Assembly (NCBI RefSeq): GCF_009905375.1
Contig: NC_133653.1
Coordinates: 55,562,996 to 55,626,995 of the forward strand
Reading direction: 5' to 3'
DNA length: 64,000 nt
Origin: Apium graveolens
Lineage: Eukaryota; Streptophyta; Magnoliopsida; Apiales; Apiaceae
This document shows, piece by piece, positions 11,116 to 23,167 of the stretch. A program made the translations under genes and the position numbers. Every line of letters starts with the position of its first letter. The stretch's first letter is position 1. Under the pieces are notes generated by a model, which saw nothing but the letters and a program-made list of their open reading frames with translations, made no database searches and had not been told where the DNA came from.

Positions 11116-12960
11116 TTAATTATCAGAATTTGAGAAATGTCCTGATATCATTCCCAATTTATTCACCAATCTTGTGAAAGTAGCTTCACAAAGAGCCTTG
11201 GTGAATATATCTGCTACTTGCTGATATGTTGGAATAAAGACCAATTCTACTGTACCTGCTTCCATATGTTCCCTTATGAAATGGAACCTGATGCTGATAT
11301 GTTTAGTCATTGAATGCTGCACTAGATTTCCAGTCATTGCAATAACACTTTGATTATCACAATATATAGGAATAGAAGAATAGTCTAACCCATAATTTAG
11401 TAGCTGATTGTTCATCCATAGAATCTGAACACAACAGCTTCATGCAACAATGTATTATACTTCTACAATTGATGTGGAAATTGACTTTTATTTCTTGCTA
11501 TACCAAGAAACCAATCTGCCACCAAGGAATTGGCAGCTTCCAGAAGTGCTTTTCCTGTCTATTTTACATCCTGCAAAATCAGCATCCGAATATCCAATTA
11601 GCTTAAAGTCTGAATCTCTAGGATACCATAATCTCAGATTCATGGTGCCTTTGAGATACTTAAAAATTCTTTTCACAGCTAATAGATAAGGTTTTTTAGG
11701 ATTAGCTTGGAACCTTGCACAGAGACAGGTAGCATACATGATATCAGGTCTACTAGCAGTCAGATATAGGAGTGAGCCAATCATACCTCTATAGTTAGTT
11801 ATATCTACTGAAGAACCAGTATTTAAATCTAACTTGGTTGTAGTGACCATGGGAGTTGATGCAGTTGAGCAGTCTTGCATTCCAAATCTTTTGAGTAGAT
11901 TTTTGGTGTATTTGGATTGATTTATGAAGATCCCTTCATTAGTCTGTTTAACTTGTAACCCCAGAAAATAACTCAATTCTCCCATCATACTCATTTGATA
12001 CCTGGACTACATTAGCTTTGCAAATCTCTCACAGAGTTTATCATTAGTAGATCAAAAAATGATATCATCAACATATATATGTACTAGAAACAAGTCCTTA
12101 CCAAGGTATTTATAAAATAGAGTTTTATCAATTGTACCTCTTGTGAAACCACTCTCTAGCAGAAATAGAGCAAGTGTTTCATACCAGGCCCTTGGAGCGT
12201 GCTTCAGTCCATAGAGTGCTTTATCCAGTAGGTAGACATGATATAGATACTTTGGATCAATGAACCCTGGATGTTGTTCAACATAAACTTCCTCTTCAAG
12301 TTTTCCATTTAGAAATTCACTCTTCACATCCATTTGGAACACCTTAAACTTCTTGTGAGCAGTATAGGAAAGAAAGATTCTAATTTCCCCAAGCCTTACA
12401 ACTGGAGCAAATGTCTCATCATAATTTGGAACAACCAGTCTTGCTTTATTCCTTGTGATAATGTCCTCATTGTCAGTTTTGTTTCTGAACACCTACTTTG
12501 TGCCAACTACAGATCTGTTCTTTGGTCTTGGCATAAGAGTCCAGACTTTGTTCCTTTCAAATTCATTGAGCTCCTCTTGCATTGCTGTAGCCCAGTCAAC
12601 ATCTTACAGAGCTTCTTCAACCTTCTTAGGTTGAGTTTGAGATAGAAAAGAATGGTAGAGACATTCATTCTTAGTGGTTTTTCTTGTTCTTACACCACTG
12701 TCAGGGTTTCCAATGATTAAGTCAAGTGTGTGTGACTTAGACCATTTTTTTGCAGATGGAAGTTGACTCCTTGAAGACGAACCTCCCACTTGATCCACGA
12801 ACTCTCTATTATTTCTTTGATTAGTACCACTATTATTTCCTGATGCTCCCCCTGAATCAGTATTCCCATTGTTATCAGTATTTGGCTCATCAGAATTTGA
12901 AGAAGATGAGTTGATGATCTTTCTACTGGTGTTTCTTGAGTTGAATCACCTGTAGTAGTA
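11116..12960 (-). pseudogene. Copia-B reverse transcriptase-RNase H
   Basis: Ty1/copia RT and RNase H in four pieces. The connector before RT lies at 12604-12798. RT N-terminal part is 12052-12492, including [30 protein letters not shown] and the catalytic [12 protein letters not shown]-terminal plus RNase H start is 11488-11994, with SYFLGLQVKQ, SRPDIMYATCL and YSDADFAGCKIDRKSTSG. RNase H end is 11116-11415, with IPIYCDNQSVIAMTG. The YVDD box and the SDAD motif are kept, but at least six in-frame stops and a short loss before NYDETFAP make it non-functional. The order and spacing match the Copia-A copy, which is clearly related. Confidence 0.9.
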
Positions 12961-13035
12961 TCTGAATTTGAGTCATGTTTCTCCCCCTCAACATATGCTT
13001 CAGTGTCGGAAGAATTTCCACTGTTTTGTGGAACC

Positions 13036-13978
13036 TCAGAGCTTTGAGTGACTTAAAAGTTCAGCATAAGGTACTTCATTTTCAAATCTCAATTTGTCAT
13101 TGTCATCTGCATCTTCTAGACCTGTTATCTTCTTGTCATCAAAAGATACATGTATAGATTCCATGACAGTTCTTGTTCTCAGATTGTAAACTCTGAAGGC
13201 TTTTGTGGATAATGGATATCCCACAAAAATTCCTTCATCAGCTTTTAGATCAAACTTGGTCACCTGCTCCGGATGAGTTTTGAGAACTAAACACTTCCAA
13301 ACAAAAATATAAAAATACTTCAAATTTGGCTTTTTCCCTTTACCATCTCAAATGGTGTTTATCCATGCTTATTGATCAATGTTGCATTCTGTGTAAAGCA
13401 AGCAGTTTGCACAACCTCAGCCCGGAAGTAGGTAGGTAATCTTGCTTCCTCTAGCATGGTTCTTGCAGTTTCTATCAGAGTTCTATTCTTCCTTTCAAAA
13501 ACTCCATTTTGTTGTGGAGTTCCAGGAGTAGAAAACTCTTGTTTTATCCCCTTGAGTTTGAAGAACTCTTCCATAGAGCTATTCTTGAATTCAGTTCCAT
13601 TATCACTTTTGAGGATCTTCACTTTGTATGTTGATCCTTTTTCCAGCTCCCTCATATGATCAAGAAGAATGGGTGGAGATTCATCCTTGGTGTACAGAAA
13701 ATATACCCATGTGTATCTTGTACATTCATCAACGATTACGAGTGCATACCTCTTCTTGGCAATTGACATAACATTCACTGGACAAAAGAGATCAATATGA
13801 AGTAGATGATATGTTTCAAGAATGGAGGATTCAATTTTACTCTTGAAAGATATTTCCCTTTGCTTGGCTTTCTGGCATGAATCACATAAGCCATCAGGAG
13901 TAAACACTGTATTGAGCAATCGTCTCACAAGATCTTTTCTCACAAGTTCACTGATGTTGTTGAAGTTGAGGTGCGAAA
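13036..13978 (-). pseudogene. Copia-B integrase, main part
   Basis: Integrase from the zinc-binding region onward. The CDSCQKAK motif ends the HHCC finger. The core has HIDLF (first Asp), LKSDNGTEFKN (second Asp) and PQQNGVFERKNRTL (Glu), so the DDE triad survives. The C-terminal part at 13036-13323 contains KADEGIFVGYPLSTKAF. A frame break or stop separates 13359-13943 from 13036-13323. The upstream half of the HHCC finger (ending WHKR) is at about 51012-51060, on the far side of Copia-A, which inserted between the two histidines. Confidence 0.85.
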
Positions 13979-13983
13979 GTCTT
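13979..13983. repeat. target site duplication GTCTT, left copy
   Basis: GTCTT lies directly before the Copia-A left LTR and is repeated at 51007-51011. Confidence 0.9.
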
Positions 13984-14589
13984 TGTTAGGTCACACACAC
14001 TGTAGAGGGGGGTGAATATAGTGTATAGCACAATCAAATCGAATTCTAATAACACAAGTGACAGAAAATAGACTTTATTCAAAGCAATAAACTCTGTTAC
14101 AGTATGGAACTGTCCTCTCTCAGTGATGAACAAATATCACGAGAGCTGCTAGGGTTACAATGAATAATATTCTCGATAATGATAACACTTATAGTGTAAA
14201 CCCTATGTCAGTGTTTATATACTACACAGTTACAAGATAATCACTAATTGATATGGAATATAATTCTGCTTCCTAAAATATATCAATCAGATATCTTTTC
14301 TTCCAAGTATTCTATTCTTCATAGAATTCCTTCTCTATGCATATCTCTTCTTATGTTTGTCTTGATCTTCTTTTCCTTTCAATCAGCCACCTTCCTTATC
14401 TGAACGTTTCCTTTAAGTCCTGATATTATCTTCTGATAAATATCTCCTAAACCTTAAGTACTGATAACTTAATTTCTGACTTCAGTATAAGTGCTGATTT
14501 CAGTTAAGCACTGATTTGTCCTGTTTAAGTAAGATCCGAAAACTAAACATAAATCATATTAGTCATGACATTATCAAATATATCTAACA
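13984..14589 (-). repeat. Copia-A left LTR (3' LTR in sense)
   Basis: TGTTAGGTCACACACACTG to ATATCTAACA, 606 bp, aligned without large gaps to 50401-51006. A minus-strand TATA box lies at about 14212-14223 (GTATATAAACAC on the minus strand). Four AAGTNCTGAT-like words cluster at 14415-14515. Confidence 0.9.
14212..14223 (-). promoter_or_regulatory. Copia-A LTR TATA box, left copy
   Basis: Minus strand reads GTATATAAACAC. The same box is at 50629-50640 in the other LTR. Confidence 0.55.
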
Positions 14590-14603
14590 ATCTCCCCCAA
14601 CTT
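14590..14603 (-). promoter_or_regulatory. Copia-A polypurine tract
   Basis: Minus strand AAGTTGGGGGAGAT abuts the left LTR, which fixes element orientation. Confidence 0.85.
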
Positions 14604-14792
14604 GTAAATTAGCATAATATACAAGTTTAACAGATATTTGATGATGTCAAAAACATTAAGTACAAATGCATGAGAATTTGACTAGATAACTACAACTTAC
14701 AGTCCTTAAAGCTTTACCAATTTTAACTACTGATAACAACTTCAGTCTGTATTCATATCAGAATTTGAGCAGTTGTAGATCTTGACTTGGCT

Positions 14793-16568
14793 TCACTTTT
14801 TGATCTCTCTGATGTCAGGAGTTGTTCTAAGATAGTTCTTTAACAAACATCTCTCAACATATCTGAGTTCATCAATCATCCTCCTTTTAGCATCTTTAAG
14901 TTCTGCAGAATCTTCACCAATTTGGAAGATAGCGGCCCTGAGATCATTAATTCTAGCTTTCCTTATGTCCTGATCCAGTCTGATCAAATACGCCTTGTCA
15001 GACTCAAGATTGAATTCTACAGCCTTATAGCCCAGAAAGGTAGTTATAATCTTAGCAGATTAGGCTTCATCTCAACAATATCACCCTTGTGATCTCTGTA
15101 CTTTGGAAGATATTACTGTCAGACTTTACAGAATAAAGCCTTTTCTGTCTCTGAATTTGATTCTTCAAATAGTTTGCAGCACTTTTTGTTATTCTGTCAT
15201 TCACTTGAAGTAAGAATAATACATGTTCCAATTCTTCAAAATACTTCAGTGGAATAGCATTTTCCCTTATATGATAAACCCTACCATCTATCATGAAGTA
15301 CAACAAGATGTGTTCTTTCAAGTAGGTATGGTTAACCTTCTATACAGATTCTAGTTGATTCAATCTTTCAAGAGTTGCTCCAATACCTGGTTCACTTAAG
15401 GAAGTTGGATCATTGGTTGTGTTCTGTATTCTTCTTTCATCAGCACTACCCAATCCAGATTTATCTCTTGCTTCCTTTCCAGTAACCACTCTTGCTTCAA
15501 AACCACTTGATGCAGTCTTCAAAGGTTGAGTCTGTTTGGCTTTGGTGAATCCTGGTAGGAGTAACTTTGAAGGTTTAACATGAGCAATGTCAGAGGTTTC
15601 CTTTTCCTTATCTTCTGATATCAAGTCAACTTGAGCTATGTCAGAGGTTACTTGCTTCTCTGTAATATCAGAACTAACTATATCTTGACTCTGAACAACT
15701 TGAGCCATGTCAGAGGTTATCTTAGAAATCTTCCTTGAAGTCAGAGTAAGATCACCATCTTCAACAATAATTTCTTCATCCACATGAGGCACATAAACCT
15801 TGATAGGTTCACCAACTTTTTCTTTGCCCTTGGACCTTGGATCTATCTGCAATTGTGATTTGACCTTGGTTGCTTCAGGATTTGTCCTTTCTTTTATCAC
15901 AATGTCTTTGGCCTTAGGAAGTTTCTTTTTACCAGCAGAAGCTTCAGATTTAGAATTGACTTTTTCTGACTTAAGTCTAGCTTCTTCTTCCATTAGACTC
16001 TCAAAGTCCATTCCTGGATTTTCCTTAAGAAATAACTGTCTTGATATTTCTTCATCAAGATATAAAAGTTCATCAGAACTTATCCTTTTACTAGTATCAG
16101 AAGTAATTCTTTTTCCAGTATTATAACTTTTTCTATGACCTGTAGCTTCAGCTCTTCTTGATGAGAAACCACTACCTTGACCATGACCTCCACCCATTCC
16201 AGAGTTTCCCTGGTCATCTTTTTCATCATCCTTCCCCTTCAGTGTTTTACCAGTTTTGCATTTGGACTTAATTACCTTCTCCCCCTTTTGACATCAGCAG
16301 GTAAGAGAAGAGAGACAAGCAATTCCACTGAGGAATGGATTTCATCGAGTTGAGATTGCTGAGAAGCTTGATTTTTCAAAATATCATCAATCTGAGACTG
16401 TTGCTTCTCTTGGGTCTTCTCAATGTAAGCAACTCTGTCAAAGGTAGGTTGAAAGAAAGTTTTCTTGTCAATTTTCTTAATCGTTTCTTGCTTGAGCAAT
16501 TCTTCCTGAATTTTATGTAACTCTGCATGAGTTGTTGAATGTAGACCTTGCAGATGTCTAGTACTCAA
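14793..16568 (-). pseudogene. Copia-A downstream ORF, C-terminal part
   Basis: Four pieces read in order. 16272-16568 is a coiled-coil segment rich in Gln/Glu/Lys. 15340-16197 is Lys/Ser/Asp-rich with a repeated SDIAQV/SDIAHV pattern. 15067-15321 contains the region HIRENAIPLKYFEELEHVLF. 14793-14987 contains ELKDAKRRMIDELRYVERCL and ends at REIKK. Frame changes near 16570, 16230, 15330 and 15030 break continuity. Composition suggests a long, helical, highly charged protein. In Sirevirus-type copia elements this position holds the env-like ORF. I see no signal peptide or transmembrane segment, so an envelope role is not supported here. Confidence 0.7.
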
Positions 16569-16577
16569 TGCAGTGAC

Positions 16578-17969
16578 TCAAAGTTGTGTCTTGAAATCAT
16601 CAGTAATTAGCATCTCATCAGCTTTCGCGAAGTTCTCAGCAAGAATTTTTTCAGATGGAACAAAGGTAACTGTGTTCCATTCCTTAGTCCACTCCTGTCC
16701 TCTAGGAGTTTCACTCCAAGGTACTGGTGCTTCTCCTCGAACAAACTTCTTGACTAGTTCAGATTTAGAAACAGTCTGTTGAGGTGCATGTCCTGAAGGA
16801 CCAGCTTCATCGGCATCTGCATTCATAGCAGCATCACCAGTATCATCAGCATTTGCAGCATCAGAACTGACAGAATCAGCATCTTCTGTTAAAAGAACAG
16901 TATGAGAAGCAATTGAGACTTCATCCTCCTCCTCTAAGTGCTGATCTCCTTCCAAGTTCTGATCAACATCCATAGTGTGATGCTCACCTATATTCTGATC
17001 ATTAATATCTAGATGCAGAGAAGGTGTTGCAGACAATTCTGGAGTTTCATTAGCATCAGTAAGTAGTGTTGTTGATGGATTTATTGCTGTTGGAGCTTCT
17101 AAATAGAGAACCTCAGGCACAACTAGATTGTGAATATCAATTTCAGCACTTGTGCCTGGGTCTTCAGTAGATACTGGTTCATGTACAGGAGACACAGGTG
17201 GTGTAGATGCTTTATCTGTAGCTGTAGCTTCATGAGTTGGTGATAATGAAGAGGGAGATGCAGTCGCTCCAGCAAATTCTGGCTCATTTGAGATCAGAGA
17301 TTCCTGATCTTCTTCCTTAGCTGCTGCTTCCTCATCATCTGAAGCTGGCCTGTGAGCTTTCCGTTTCTTTCTTTTCTTTGAAGGTGTAGATTCCTTGGGA
17401 GTTTCAGCATAAGAGATTCTTCTAAGCCTTTTGAGATGCTTAGATCCCCCAATTCCAGTATCCTTCTGAGAAGAGACCTTCTCAGCTTCTTGTATAACAG
17501 GTTCAGGAACCTGTTCCTCACTATCTGACTCATCTCTCAGAACAAACTTCCTTCTCTTCTGTGTTGTCTGAGGTAAAGTCTTTGTCCTCTTGGGCTTGGA
17601 AGATGAAGGCTTCACAGTATGTGCTGATGATGAAGGTTGAGGTAGCTGTGAAGTTTTGAGATATGTCCTGACATAAGATTGAGTAGATTGATGTGTATGT
17701 GTGGTATGTTCTGATGGTTGTTGAGTTGTCTGGGTGGTGGTGGTGGGTTGTACATCAGGGTAAACAGATCTGTAGGTTAGAGGATCAGCATTTACCAAGA
17801 CCTGTTTTACAGACTGAGGTATCTGTAAGGGTCTCACCACCTTTTTCTTAAGGTCAACATTTACCAAGTCATTAAAAGCATGTTTTGCAAGTTTAAAAGG
17901 TGGAAGAATTGGCTGGTTAGGGTTCATTAGCACAGCAAAAGGTATATATAAGCTGACAGAATCTAGCAA
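16578..17969 (-). pseudogene. Copia-A downstream ORF, central low-complexity part
   Basis: A 463-codon open stretch. Its first residues (to about 60) continue the globular N-terminal domain in a new frame (PPFKLAKHAFNDLVNVDLKK). It then becomes Thr/Gln/Ser-rich (TTTTQTTQQ), has two basic clusters that could act as nuclear localisation signals (KKRKKRKAHR and SKPKRTK), and a long Glu/Asp/Ser/Ala-rich acidic tail. It ends at the stop at 16578. The overlap of 17917-18180 with the start of this ORF marks a frameshift near 17930-17969. The protein looks intrinsically disordered. Function unknown. Confidence 0.7.
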
Positions 17970-18576
17970 AGTAAACTACATTTCTATCCTCTGTCATCCT
18001 ATCCCCAATAAAACCTAGCACAGCACTTGCAAAATCAAAATGAGTTTGGTGAATAATAGCATACCCGATGTGCTGACTCATGATTGGAATGGCATCAAAG
18101 TTGGAACACTTATTGCCAAATACTTTAGTGATGCAGTCAAAGAAAAAGCTCCATTCCTTTCTGATATGTGCTCGTTTCAACTATCCAAGCTTGGCCAAAC
18201 TCTTCTCATACCCCAAATTGGCCATGAGCTGCCGTAGAACTGGTTCCTCCGGTGTTGAGAAAATGCAGCCTTCTGGTAAGTGTAGAGCTTTACGAACTGC
18301 TCCAGGAGTTACCACATGCTCAACATCATTGACTTCAAAAATAATACTTGGAGTACCAGTAGCACCACCATTGTCAAAATGCCCAGTCCGCCAAAACGTC
18401 AGAACTTGTTGGCTGGAAATGACTTGAGGCTGGGTCAATGCATACCCAATTTCACTGTGTGCTAGAAGATCTTGCACAAAGTGCAACTCAGATGGAGCTT
18501 CATCATGATTTAAGATTGCAGCATAGTTGTTGGGAACGAACTTGGCTCCATCTATGATCAAATCCTTTGGTGCCAT
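17917..18576 (-). pseudogene. Copia-A downstream ORF, N-terminal domain
   Basis: Starts at the ATG at 18576 (MAPKDLIIDGAKFVP) and reads in one frame to 17917, with a single internal TAG at 18181-18183. The second half contains RKEWSFFFDCITKVFGNKCS, SQHIGYAIIHQTHFDFASA and RNVVYFARFCQLIY, a globular pattern I associate with many plant retrotransposon-derived hypothetical proteins. It reads on, after a frameshift, into 16578-17969. The ATG is supported by an upstream noncoding spacer on the minus strand. Role unknown; possibly an accessory or structural protein of this copia lineage. Confidence 0.7.
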
Positions 18577-19220
18577 GAGAAAAATTGAGAATTAAGGTTG
18601 CCTGTATGGTGTTTGATAAAATATCTGTATGAAAAACAACGTCAGGAGATGAGAGAGAATAGAAGTAAAGAAAGAGAGATAAAGTGTGAAAGTAAATAAA
18701 AGATTTTATAATCTCCTCTCTCTTTTACTTATACACGGTAGAAAAGTAACCGTTGGACACCTGTCAGACATGCAGCAGTAAAGAATAATTAATGGGCACG
18801 GGAAAACAGTAATCATTACTTATCACATGCAGTTTTTCAAGGAAAAACCGTTCCATTTACCAAGTAATCCCATTAATTAAGGTAATTCAGTTTTAATTTA
18901 AAATTTAAACTGTTTCCACTTATTAAATCATTTTTACTACGAAACCAATATTCTGTAAAAATACATCAGGTGAGAGAATGACCAAAAAATAAATCAAGGA
19001 ATCAGGTACTGCCACGTCAGATTCAGAACTTGATTTTTATCAGTAATCAAATGGTCATCAGAATATGGATATATCAGGATTTAAAAATGTATCAGAATTT
19101 CAAACAACTCAGAGACAACATCTTGCAAAAATATAAAAATTCCATTAATATATTAAGAGAATACATTCATGAAATTGAAATTACAGCACAAGATTACAAG
19201 AGTGTCCTAAGCTACAAAGC
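18577..19220 (-). other. Copia-A spacer between small ORF and downstream ORF
   Basis: AT-rich sequence with no minus-strand ORF. A GAGAGA-rich purine stretch lies at 18648-18690, just upstream of the downstream ORF in sense orientation, and could be leader sequence. Confidence 0.5.
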
Positions 19221-19490
19221 CTATTTCTTCTTCCTACTTTCTACAAACAGAACAGCGAGATGAATGATTCGCTCTTGCTGTCGAAGAGCTTCCAGCCGTG
19301 CTTCTTCCAATCATTCAACATGGCGATGGTAATCCATATAAAAGAACAAGAGGTCTGTCAGAACCTCTTGGGGAACAGAGTCCCAAACATTAACAGGAAT
19401 AGCAGTAACATGCCATTCCTGCTGCCACTCTCGACAGCTCATGGTGAGAGAGAAGGTATCATAGTTTAGAGCTAAGTTGTAGTTCACCAT
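19221..19490 (-). pseudogene. Copia-A small ORF between RNase H and downstream ORF
   Basis: From the ATG at 19490 the minus strand encodes 59 residues (beginning MVNYNLALNYDTFSLTMSCR), meets one TGA, then continues in frame for 29 residues (LEEARLEALRQQERIIHLAV) to a basic end, SRKKK, and a TAG at 19221-19223. Length and position resemble the intact 123-residue ORF in Copia-B, and the endings share an R-A-helix-QQ-x-II-x-L pattern followed by Lys/Arg. It has an N-terminal aromatic/Trp-rich half and a helical C-terminal half. The ATG is followed immediately upstream by a GA-rich leader (19491-19560). I do not recognise the family. Confidence 0.5.
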
Positions 19491-20922
19491 GATTGTGATG
19501 AGGGAGAAATAGATGAGAGTGAGAGCTTGAGAGTTTGAGAGAAAGTGAGAGATGTACTGACTAAAGTGAATTGTTGGTTTTTATAGGCAATGGAATGCCA
19601 GGAGATGCAAGGAAAATTTAATGCTGACAGGTAGAAATAATTCTACCTCATCTCCCTAGACTGAGGAGAGTAAAAACAGCCATTGGAAGTGTAAAACAGG
19701 GTTTAATGCGCACAAGAAACAAGTAAATATTACTGTGCATGGACGTGTACCACTAACCCTAATTGTATTGACTGTTAATATTCCACCCAAACATATTCTG
19801 ATTTAAAATAAGACCGTTTCAAATATTAACCACAAATAAGTCAAGTAAAGAATCATAATTTAATATCAGCACTTAGACTTATATCAGAACATAACAGTCA
19901 TCAGAACATGATTTCTTAACTCGAAAAGTTGAATGGCTATTTCTGTAATTCTTCACACAAACTCTGATTTCGGTTCTTCAGAACTTAATCATCAGAACCT
20001 GTCCTCAGAATTTATGCAATCTGACATATAAACTGTTTATCTAAAACAACATTGATCGTCACAGTAATTTTCATCATTCATATGGAGTGTAAGTGTGTGC
20101 ATTAAGCTAAATATCAGACAAGGAGTAAAGTCTGATTCACTTCAGTACATCTTAGAAATAAGGCATAACTAAGAACTTTACTTAAAATCTGTCATTATTC
20201 TGAAGCCTACTATTGAATGATTTCATGCATGGGTCCACCTCAACTATTTTGTGCTTATTTTATGCATCTTTTGAAATTCCATTTTACAGTGGCTTCTCAG
20301 TGTAAGTGAGTCACGACTGCTAATCAGAAATTATGCTATTATCAGAGTATTTCTCCAGTAATCATATAGTGTGAAAAGTCACCAAGAAAAATAATTATTT
20401 TTGCTTTTCTGATGCATATTACTTAATACCAGCAATGCACTTGGGTCGTCCCTTCCACATTTTTACTTTAGATCTCAAAGGAGTACCTGATTTTTATTCT
20501 TTGTTCTTTTCCTTTTTCTTTTGATAAGTGAGGTTTATCAGCACTTAGTACATTCAGCAGATTTACTAACATCAGAACTTAACAAATGAGAAGCATTATT
20601 CTAGTTTTTGACTTAGTAATAAGATATACAAAGTAAACTTAACTAAGCTCAATGTCAGAATTTGCTTATGTCAATAGATTTCCACATAAATAATTACTTC
20701 TAACATGGGATCTCAAGTATATTAAAGACTACTAGGTCAGCATCTAGCACAGTTATCCTCATAGGATTGAATAGTTACGGAAACAGTCATTTCACTATCA
20801 AAGTTTAGAAATTCACATCAGACAACAATCAGTACTTAAGCAATTTTCAATTAGGCACAGAATACAAAAAGAGAGTAATATCTGTAAATACTGATCATAA
20901 AGTCTGATGTATCAGAACAAAA
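19491..20922 (-). other. Copia-A spacer downstream of RNase H
   Basis: About 1.4 kb without ORFs. It is rich in the word TCAGNACTTA and relatives (for example near 19869, 19977, 20538, 20573 and 20828), and has a GA-rich stretch at 19500-19560 just upstream of the small ORF. Confidence 0.6.
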
Positions 20923-22848
20923 CTAAGCAGATTTAGAGAAAGAACCTGAAACCATTCCAAGTTCATTTACCAATCTTGTAAAAGTAGCTTCACATAGTGG
21001 TTTTGTGAAGATATCTGCTAATTATTGATCTGTTGGAATAAAGTGCAATTCCACTGTACCTTCATCCACATGTTCCCTTATGAAGTGGTACCTAATGCTG
21101 ATGTGCTTTGTCATTGAATGTTGAACTGGATTACCTGTCATAACAATAACACTTTAATTATCACAGTAAATAGGGATTTTAAAATATGTTAACCCATAAT
21201 CCAGTAACTGATTCTTCATCCAAAGAATTTGTACACAGCAGCTTCCTGCAGCAATGTATTCTGCTTCTGCAGTTGATGTGGAAATTGACTTTTGTTTCTT
21301 GCTAAACCAAGAAACCAATCTGCCTCCAAGAAATTGGCAGCTTCCACTTGTGCTTTTCCTGTCAATTTTGCAACCTGCAAAATATGCATCTGAGTAACCT
21401 ATTAGTTTAAAATCTGATTTTCTGGGATACCACAATCCCATATCAGCTGTTCCTTTAAGATACTTGAAAATTCTTTTCACAGCTGTTAAGTGAGGTTCTC
21501 TTGGATCTGCTTGAAATCTTGCACAAAGACAGGTAGCATACATGATATCAGGTCTACTAGCAGTTAGATAGAATAGAGAGCCAATCATACCTCTGTAATC
21601 AGTAATATCTACTGATTTACCAGTATCCTTATCCAGTTTTGTTGCAGTGGCCATGGGAGTGGATGCACTTGAACAATCTTGCATTCCAAATTTCTTTAGC
21701 AAATTTCTGGTGTACTTAGTTTGATAGATAACAGTGCCTTCTTCATTCTGCTTGACTTGAAGGCCCAGAAAATAGCTAAGTTCCCCCATCATACTCATTT
21801 GATATCTTGACTGTATCAGTTTGGCAAAATTCTTGCAAAGTCTGTTATTTATAGAACCAAAGATGATATCATCAACGTATATCTGAACCAGAAGTAAGTC
21901 ATTTCCATGGTTGAGGTAGAACAGTGTTTTGTCTATAGTTCCTCTGTTAAATCCACTTTCCAGAAGAAACTGAGCTAAAGTCTCATACCATGCTCTTGGA
22001 GCTTGCTTAAGGCCATAAAGTGCTTTATCAAGCCTGTAGACATGATCTGGATATTTGGAATCTACAAAGCCTGGAGGTTGTTCAACATATACTTCCTCCT
22101 CCAATTCTCCACTGAGAAAATCACTTTTTATATCCATTTGAAATACAGTAAACTTTTTGTGAGCAGCATAAGCCTAAAATATCCTTATGGCTTCGAATCT
22201 AGTAACTGGTGCAAATGTTTCATCATAATCAATTCCCTCATGTTGAGAATATCCTTTTGCACCCAACCTTGCTTTATTCCTTGTAATTATGCCATCACTA
22301 TCAGTTTTGTTTCTGAATACCCACTTTGTACCAACAACAGATCTGTTCTTTGGCCTTGGCACTAGGGTCCAGACTTTGTTTCTTTCAAATTCATTCAACT
22401 CTTCCTGCATTGCTTGCACCCAATCAGCATCTTGAAGAGCTTCTTCCACTTTCTTTGGTTCAGTCTGAGAAAGAAAAGAATTGTAAAGACATTCACTTGA
22501 AGTAGCTGTTCTAGTTCTGACACCTGCATCAGGATTTCCAATAATTAAGTCAGGTGTATGTGATTTAGTCCACTTCCTTGCAGATTGAAGGTTTTCTCTA
22601 GAACTGGATGCTCCCCCATGATCCATGCTATCTTCATCAATATTTTCTGATGCTCCCCCTGAAACTATGCTCTCTGAGTTGGATCCTTCAGAATTTAAGT
22701 TTTCAGAACTATCAGAACTTGGCTTATCAGAACTTGATGAATCAGAACTTGAAGAGCCAGTTGTATGTTCTGATGTTTCTTGAGATGTGGATATATCTTC
22801 AGTATGCTCAACCTGCAAAGGTGCATCTTCCTTTGACCTAGTCACCAC
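20923..22848 (-). pseudogene. Copia-A reverse transcriptase-RNase H
   Basis: RT-RNase H runs from a Ser/Asp-rich linker (22600-22848) through [20 protein letters not shown], the first catalytic Asp region [28 protein letters not shown] and the YVDD box (QIYVDDIIF), then RNase H with KIDRKSTSGSCQFLGG, STAEAEYIAAG and IPIYCDN. The first RNase H motif reads SDAY where copia elements have SDAD. In-frame stops break it at 22172 (TAG after EAIRIF), 21154 (TAA after YCDN) and one later TAA. It ends with the element stop at 20923. The frame is otherwise continuous, which makes this the best preserved copia RT in the window. Confidence 0.92.
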
Positions 22849-22953
22849 AGTTTCAATAACATTAGAGTTTAATCCATCAAAGTTTGTATTATCAGGATTT
22901 AGACTGTCAGGATTTTCAGTATCAGAATTTAAGTCTTCATTTTCAAATCTTAG

Positions 22954-23167
22954 CTAATCATGATCATTGAAATCTTCAAGTCCAGTAATTTTCTTATCAT
23001 CAAAGGAGATATTGATAGATTTCATGACCACCCTTGTTCTCAAGTTAAAGTCTCTGAAGGCTTTTGTGGAAAGTGGATATCCAACAAAGATTCCTTCATC
23101 AGCTTTTAGATCAAATTTCGATAGCTGTTCAAGATGAGTCTTAAGAACAAAACACTTGCATCCAAAT
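22954..23167 (-). pseudogene. Copia-A integrase, C-terminal end
   Basis: Encodes GCKCFVLKTHLEQLSKFDLK, then KADEGIFVGYPLSTKAF and SFDDKKITGLEDF before a stop at about 22956. This is the integrase tail of the same gene as 46882-47992. Tekay-1 inserted between them, just before the GCKCFVLK residues. Copia-B carries the same region at 13036-13323. The linker to RT (22849-22953) is Asn/Asp-rich with stops. Confidence 0.85.
23163..23167. repeat. target site duplication CAAAT, left copy
   Basis: CAAAT immediately precedes the Tekay-1 LTR start TGTGGCG and recurs at 46882-46886. Confidence 0.9.
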
